From the IMG/VR virus record IMGVR_UViG_3300025133_000721, positions 1-20,978 of that record: a stretch of 20,978 nt of DNA; one strand, given 5' to 3'. Positions within the stretch are counted from its first letter, which is position 1. Each line of letters opens with the position of its first letter. This document shows, piece after piece, positions 16,185 through 20,978 of this stretch. The notes under the pieces were generated by a model. It saw nothing but the letters and a program-made list of their open reading frames with translations, ran no database searches and was not told the DNA's origin. Source of the DNA: a virus. The position numbers and the translations under genes were made by a program.

Positions 16185-17336
16185 TTATTTATTTTTAATT
16201 TTAAACTTAAAATCAGCAGAGTTATTGCCTAGCACTTTAAATTTCATTCCACCTGTTTCTGTCTCAGTATGAGACCCTCTAGGATTCATGTCAACATTTT
16301 TAGATTTAGCAATACTTTCTTTTAAAGCATCAACTTTACCTTGTTCATAAAAGTGGTTTGCAATAGCATCGGGATTCATTGCTGTAAAAAGTGACTTATG
16401 ATAACCTTTTGCATCAGACATTTCGCTATTTTCGTTCAAAAACTTTTTGACAAAATTATTAATATCAGTTTGGCTTTCTTTCACTTCATTAGCATTTTTC
16501 ACGTTAAACCTATACTTTTTATCACCGACGTTATACTCAAAACCTTTGAACTTGTCGTTAAAAACCTCATTAGTTTTACTTAAAAAGGTACTAGTTTGTT
16601 TTTCTGCTATTTTTTTATTCTCTTCCGACTCCTTGTTATATCTATTAAAGAAATCCCAAGCTTTTTGTTGTTCTGAGGTCAACTTTGACCCAGCTTTAAC
16701 TTCTTCATAGTATTTGGACTTTTGCCCGTCCAGATGGGCTTTAGCGTTGGCAACTTGCTCTTTTAACGCTATTTTCTTCTTTTTTATAGCTCTTTCACTG
16801 TCATCTTCTCCTGCCATAAAAGTATCTTCTATCAAAAACTCTACCTCATCAGATGTTAGGTGTTGTTTTGTTTGTTTATAGTATTCTCTTAACACTGTCA
16901 TATCGTCGTAACTAGCAAAATCTTGGTTAAGACGTACGTAGTCTTCTAGAGTACCACCAGTTTCTTCCATAAAATCTACAACTTTTTGTAAATTTTCAGG
17001 TAATTTTTTCCCAGTTTCAACCTCTTCTATCTTAGCATCCATTAACTCTTCAGTGAGCTCTTGAGCCTCATCTTTAACTTCTTCTTCGGTTACTTCTTCT
17101 AATACTGGTACTTCTTCCTGCTTTTTTTCAATCTCTTCTTTTACTTCTTCTTTAACCTTTTCAACAACCTCTTCTTTAGGTTCTTCTTTAACCTCTTCTT
17201 TTTTTGTTAGTGGTTTATTTAAATCTACTTTAACAACGCTGTCATCTCCAGCGCTTTTAAATTTACTTTCATCAACTGTTTCAACAGTTTGATCTTGTGT
17301 AGTTTCTTCAACTACTTTTTCTACGTTTTCTTCCAT
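16185..17336 (-). CDS. Capsid scaffolding protein, 383 aa
   Basis: The composition is that of a scaffold: the first 125 residues are dominated by Glu, Lys and Val (VKEEPKEEVVEKVKEEVKEE and similar), followed by helices with coiled-coil-like heptads (LREYYKQTKQHLTSDEVEFL; KKKKIALKEQVANAKAHLDG), and a basic, Phe/Lys-rich C-terminus (GGMKFKVLGNN, DFKFKIKNK) of the kind that binds the inside of capsid subunits. There are no Cys residues, signal peptide or membrane segment. It lies directly between portal and capsid genes (25 and 20 bp gaps), the classical scaffold position. There is no Ser protease motif, so it does not look like a protease-scaffold fusion. The ATG at 17336 is preceded by an A/T-only leader. 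Confidence 0.85.
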   Translation of the reverse strand: MEENVEKVVEETTQDQTVETVDESKFKSAGDDSVVKVDLNKPLTKKEEVKEEPKEEVVEKVKEEVKEEIEKKQEEVPVLEEVTEEEVKDEAQELTEELMDAKIEEVETGKKLPENLQKVVDFMEETGGTLEDYVRLNQDFASYDDMTVLREYYKQTKQHLTSDEVEFLIEDTFMAGEDDSERAIKKKKIALKEQVANAKAHLDGQKSKYYEEVKAGSKLTSEQQKAWDFFNRYNKESEENKKIAEKQTSTFLSKTNEVFNDKFKGFEYNVGDKKYRFNVKNANEVKESQTDINNFVKKFLNENSEMSDAKGYHKSLFTAMNPDAIANHFYEQGKVDALKESIAKSKNVDMNPRGSHTETETGGMKFKVLGNNSADFKFKIKNK

Positions 17337-17361
17337 AATATAATATAATAATTAATAATTT

Positions 17362-19788
17362 TTAATCAAAAGATATAGGCTTTAATTCCATGCCACTACT
17401 TATACTATCACTTGCTGATTCAAAGTTTTTAGGTCCTTCGTCATTGTTTCTTTGTGAAATCATTTCACTTTGTTGAGTTGCTTGTATTTTAGTTCTATCA
17501 TCTTTACGATTTTCTTTCATGTTTTCGTTATCTGTCTTAGCTTTTGTTTCTAAGTTTTTAAGCTGCATACTATATTGGAACTCTTGTTCCATTAGTTGTT
17601 TCTTAAGTTCTGCTTCTGCCGCTTGTTCTTTCATTCTCAAGTCAGACTTTTGTGTTTCTAATTGAGTCTCTATTTGAGCTTGCATTTGCGCTTTTTGCAT
17701 TTCAGCTTGAGCTGCTGCTTGCGCAGCCTGTTGATTTGTCTCAGACTGAAGTTGCATGTTTCTTTCTTGTAATTGCTGATCTTTTTCTTGTTTCTTTTTT
17801 CTACGTATTTTTAATAATTGATTTGCAAGTTTTATATTTTTAATTTCTCTAAGATCAATAGCATCTTCAAGCTCTATATTTTGTTGTTGTAAAGCCATTT
17901 GGATATTATTCTCAAGCATAGCTTTTTCTTCTTCATCTGGTTGTAGTTCTATAAATATACCAAAGTCATATAAATGTAATTCTTTTAATTCTTCTAAAAC
18001 AGCAACATTATAAGCGCCTATAGCTTGTATAAAAGCATCTTTTGTTGGAGAATATTCTATAATATCAGATATTCTAAGAGATAAACATTCTGCCATTTCT
18101 GCTGTTAAAAACAAACCTGACTGTAATATGTGCCTTGTAGCGGTATTACTATTTGCGGCTGCTAGTTTTTGAACACCTACTAAAGCATTTTTATCTGGCA
18201 TACTACCATCTCTGGCCTCGTTAAGCCCGGTAGTATCTCTAATCATTTGTAGATAATAATTGTAGTTAGCAATAAGAGCTTGTATTTTATTACCACCATT
18301 ACCACTTGTTATCTCTTGAATAGGTACTTTACCAGGATTCATATCACCTTCAGAAGTAAAACTTCTACCAATTACGGATCCTGTTTGGAAGAACATGTTT
18401 AATGCCTCTTGTGGGTTATAATTTGTTCCATTACCCAGATCTATCTCAGCGAGACCATCCGCATCTAAATAAACACCATCAGGAACCATACGAGCCATAA
18501 CCTGTTGTAGTTTTAAATGTGTTAATTGTATCATGTCTGCAAAGCCCGTTACTCTTCTCACTAAAGATTCTATTTTCCCTTTATACATTCTAGGTGCTAC
18601 AACAGCATAATTCATTTTAACTTTTGTAAAATCACTTTTAGGACGTATCATATTTTGAGCCATTCTCCATTTTAGCACTTTTTTAGTACCTAATATCAAA
18701 GCACCTTCATATAATACCTCTACTTTTCTTTGTAATTTATCAAAACTTCCTTCTAAATTTCTAGGTGGATTAAAAGAATCGTCTTTTGGTATAGCTTTAT
18801 TAGCACCACTACCAGTTTGTTTTACTTTATATGTCTCATTCATATAAGTTTTATAATTAAAATATAAAACTTGAACTTTATTACTATCTGTTTCTCTATA
18901 GTTATTTTGCCCTGAATTATAATTAGTTTGAGTAAAAGTTTTATTTTTTTGAATATCTTTTAATTCATCTTTGCTTAAATCAGGAAATTCTTTTATTAAT
19001 TCATTTAAAGGCACGTCTTTTACTTCTCCAACGTAATATATATCATCAAAATAAGGGGATTCAGTATATGAATATACTAAATCAGCTGGATCAACATATT
19101 TTAATGTAGCGCCTTGAGATGAGTTAAATTCGTTTTTAACAGCACCAATTCCAAGCACAGTAAGATCATAGTAAAAACGCTTTTTAATTAACTCATAATT
19201 ATTACCATCCATTAAAACGTTTATAGCTTGTTCTTCTGCAATTTCAATAGCTTGCTTATAACTTAATTGCATGTGTAAATCTAGCTCTTCTTGGGTTTGC
19301 GGTAAATCAGTTGCTGGTATAGTTGTTTTAGAAACATCCATACCATAATTTTGTTGCATTATCGCATTAAAATCTTGTGAAGCCATGTCAGATAATATAT
19401 CTTGCATGTACTTACTTCTCTTATCTATACCTGCCCTATCTTGAGAATAAGCTTTTATATCATATGTTCTTTCTGCAATACCATTAACTACTATATCTAC
19501 AAATTTAGGTATAATTGGAACTGGCTTCCAATCTAAATTAAGATAGGATAAATCACCATTTATAGATAACTCATCCTTATATTTTTGTATTGGTTGTTCT
19601 CCCCTAGCATACAACCTAAGATTATGAAAATTATTTTTGTTAGTAGTGTATCGAACAGTGTTTCTATCGCTATGAAACCACTCAGTTTCAATAGCTTTAG
19701 CTACTTTTAACCCATATTCATTTGAGTTTTTTTCGCTATCACTGACAACTTGTGATGGGAAATAACTTTTTACCGCAGACTCTGCCAT
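17362..19788 (-). CDS. Portal protein, 808 aa
   Basis: Dodecameric ring through which the terminase packages DNA and on which the neck is built. Supporting features: a KYVDPADLVYSYTESPYFDD segment at about 225-245, typical of portal wing domains; TTGLNEARDGSMPDKNALVG at about 515-540, the conserved motif near the stem/clip helix of many portals; and helices rich in Met/Gln before it. From residue 620 to the end the protein becomes a long Gln/Lys/Glu/Ala-rich region (QQAAQAAAQAEMQKAQMQAQ) that should form a coiled coil or barrel projecting into the head. At 808 aa it is longer than P22 (725 aa) or T7 (about 536 aa) portals. The ATG at 19788 lies four bases after the terminase stop codon. Confidence 0.92.
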   Translation of the reverse strand: MAESAVKSYFPSQVVSDSEKNSNEYGLKVAKAIETEWFHSDRNTVRYTTNKNNFHNLRLYARGEQPIQKYKDELSINGDLSYLNLDWKPVPIIPKFVDIVVNGIAERTYDIKAYSQDRAGIDKRSKYMQDILSDMASQDFNAIMQQNYGMDVSKTTIPATDLPQTQEELDLHMQLSYKQAIEIAEEQAINVLMDGNNYELIKKRFYYDLTVLGIGAVKNEFNSSQGATLKYVDPADLVYSYTESPYFDDIYYVGEVKDVPLNELIKEFPDLSKDELKDIQKNKTFTQTNYNSGQNNYRETDSNKVQVLYFNYKTYMNETYKVKQTGSGANKAIPKDDSFNPPRNLEGSFDKLQRKVEVLYEGALILGTKKVLKWRMAQNMIRPKSDFTKVKMNYAVVAPRMYKGKIESLVRRVTGFADMIQLTHLKLQQVMARMVPDGVYLDADGLAEIDLGNGTNYNPQEALNMFFQTGSVIGRSFTSEGDMNPGKVPIQEITSGNGGNKIQALIANYNYYLQMIRDTTGLNEARDGSMPDKNALVGVQKLAAANSNTATRHILQSGLFLTAEMAECLSLRISDIIEYSPTKDAFIQAIGAYNVAVLEELKELHLYDFGIFIELQPDEEEKAMLENNIQMALQQQNIELEDAIDLREIKNIKLANQLLKIRRKKKQEKDQQLQERNMQLQSETNQQAAQAAAQAEMQKAQMQAQIETQLETQKSDLRMKEQAAEAELKKQLMEQEFQYSMQLKNLETKAKTDNENMKENRKDDRTKIQATQQSEMISQRNNDEGPKNFESASDSISSGMELKPISFD

Positions 19789-19792
19789 ATTA

Positions 19793-20978
19793 TTATTTTA
19801 TTATTTTTGATGTATTACCAGTATTGGTGTACTTGGAAATATTTATATTTAGTTTAGGTTTTTCAACATTAGGATTGGGTTTATACAGGTGTCGATTACA
19901 AGCCATAATAGCTAAGCCAGAACTTATAGCTGCATCATATGCAGTTCTTTTATTTATATCAAATCTAGCCCAATCATTAAGAGTTTCATTAAAGTACATG
20001 CTACCATAACTACCCGTTTGCATATGACCAACATGGCCTTGTATATACATTTCTATAGCAGCCGCATGTGCTTGTTTTATATCTTCGCTTGAGTTTGGTA
20101 TTCCTCCTACTTCTTTTTCTGCTACAGATAGTTTGTTCCATAGCTTATCAGGTCTATTCATACTAAAACCTCTATATCCTCTTCTTCTTAAGTAGTAAAG
20201 TAAGCGAGGTTTATTATTCTCTGCGAGTATTGGCATACTATAAAATACTAATGCCATTAACACGTCTTCAAAAAATATATCTGCAGTTTGTGGTCTAGCC
20301 ACGTATTCTAAAAAGAAATGATTTGGCGGGCAATCTTCCATACTAAACTTCGTAAGACCGTGTAAAGCTCCTTTAGATCCTTTCCCATCTACAGTCCCTG
20401 ATATATCATAACTATCACAACCAAAAGCACCCATATGTTCATTAGCAGGATACTTAATTCCATTTTTTATTGCAATTTTATTTTGCATATGAGATGGTGG
20501 CATCCAAGATATTTTAAATCTACCTTTTTTATCTGGATAAAATATAACTGTAGAATCTTTTACACCATTAACCCACTGGAAATTACCTCTTGAAATATTT
20601 TTATCACTTCCAGTACCTTCGTTATAATCTATTTGTTCGTATATTTTTACAAGATTAAATATACTGTTTAAAGCCTCATCTCTAAAGGCGTGTTGTGTAG
20701 TTCTTGGGAATTGTCTATAAAACTCATTTAAAGCGTCTTGATCGTTTTTCAGTCCATCAGCTTCGTTTTGCCAATTCTCTACAACACCTACATCTATTAA
20801 CTCTCCGTGTGGGTCGAAGACATCATGGTCTGGACTATCAAATACTGGAATACCGAATTCGTCAATAAATCCTTCATAGTTCCATTCCATTGGGATAAAA
20901 AGAGAATATAGCCCAGACGCTGTCTGTCCATTTCTGTTTCGTTTTGTAACATCGGATGCATTGTATAGTTTTTTGAAG
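19793..20978 (-). CDS. terL: Terminase large subunit, C-terminal part (runs off right edge)
   Basis: The frame is open to the window edge: 29 in-frame residues precede the internal ATG at 20890 (ending TASGLYSLFIP), and they read like the stretch before the nuclease domain, so the ATG is not the start. 394 residues are present. The nuclease (RNase H-like) domain is visible: GCDSYDISGT (nt 20393-20422) holds the first metal-binding Asp positions, PILAENNKP the probable central acidic residue, and TAYDAAISSGLA near the end fits the C-terminal D..DA-type motif. The ATPase half, with Walker A and B, lies outside the window. The nuclease cuts concatemeric DNA after each headful. The portal gene follows four bases after the stop, which is the usual phage order. 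Confidence 0.94.
   Translation of the reverse strand, partial: FKKLYNASDVTKRNRNGQTASGLYSLFIPMEWNYEGFIDEFGIPVFDSPDHDVFDPHGELIDVGVVENWQNEADGLKNDQDALNEFYRQFPRTTQHAFRDEALNSIFNLVKIYEQIDYNEGTGSDKNISRGNFQWVNGVKDSTVIFYPDKKGRFKISWMPPSHMQNKIAIKNGIKYPANEHMGAFGCDSYDISGTVDGKGSKGALHGLTKFSMEDCPPNHFFLEYVARPQTADIFFEDVLMALVFYSMPILAENNKPRLLYYLRRRGYRGFSMNRPDKLWNKLSVAEKEVGGIPNSSEDIKQAHAAAIEMYIQGHVGHMQTGSYGSMYFNETLNDWARFDINKRTAYDAAISSGLAIMACNRHLYKPNPNVEKPKLNINISKYTNTGNTSKIIK

Noticed and set aside
16398-16710. Plus-strand membrane-like open frames opposite the scaffold gene
   Set aside because: Their Leu/Phe/Ser richness arises from the Lys/Glu-rich codons of the opposite strand.
17100-17240. Repetitive CTTCTT/TCTTCT stretch as a DNA repeat or regulatory tract
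   Set aside because: It is the codon pattern of the Glu/Lys-rich N-terminal part of the scaffold protein.
20888-20890. ATG at 20890 as the start of the terminase gene
   Set aside because: The frame stays open upstream to the window edge and those 29 residues read as terminase; the ATPase domain would be missing if translation began here.
1-20978. tRNA genes, CRISPR array, insertion sequence, integrase or attachment site
   Set aside because: No cloverleaf, regularly spaced repeats, transposase motifs or terminal inverted repeats were seen; nearly all bases are in coding sequence.

Overview
This window looks like part of the virion-structure module of a lytic, short-tailed (podovirus-like) double-stranded DNA bacteriophage. 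It is strongly AT-rich by eye, densely packed, and every supported gene lies on the minus strand, so transcription runs from the right edge to the left edge. None of the start codons has a visible Shine-Dalgarno sequence; the leaders are A/T only or nearly so. Together with a flavobacterial-type 'GC.D...DGSC' motif in the largest protein, this points to a Bacteroidota host, probably marine. The host is an inference. The phage identity rests on the terminase, portal, scaffold, capsid, neck and ejection gene series.

Layout in transcription order (right to left). Packaging and head: the C-terminal part of the large terminase (open at the right edge), an 808-aa portal protein, an acidic scaffold-like protein and the major capsid protein, followed by a hairpin/U-tract terminator. 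Next comes a 272-aa conserved protein of unknown function, isolated by that terminator and by a second, GC-rich hairpin with a UACG loop. Neck and tail: a 229-aa adaptor-like protein, a 478-aa ring/adaptor-like protein with an inserted beta-rich domain, a 2158-aa 'stabilisation protein' (nozzle or muzzle type), a 433-aa beta-repeat protein and a 134-aa beta-rich protein. These genes are almost contiguous (1-3 bp gaps). Ejection: a 304-aa Gly/Gln-rich protein ending in an S74-type self-cleaving chaperone domain, a 522-aa protein, and a lytic transglycosylase with its domain at the N-terminus, open at the left edge.

The genes form one assembly line. Scaffold and capsid build the procapsid on the portal, and the terminase fills it. 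Adaptor, ring and stabilisation proteins close the neck and form the short tail. The last three proteins probably sit inside the virion and form the channel and wall-cutting enzyme for DNA entry; their order parallels T7 gp14-gp15-gp16. No tape-measure, sheath, integrase, replication or lysis-cassette gene, tRNA or CRISPR array is seen.

Points most worth following: a Ser-Lys autocleavage dyad on an ejection-type protein rather than a fibre; a probable glycan-binding insertion in a neck ring protein; host-like DGSC and fibronectin-like sequence at the end of a giant stabilisation protein; and a small beta module that seems to recur in several neighbouring structural proteins.
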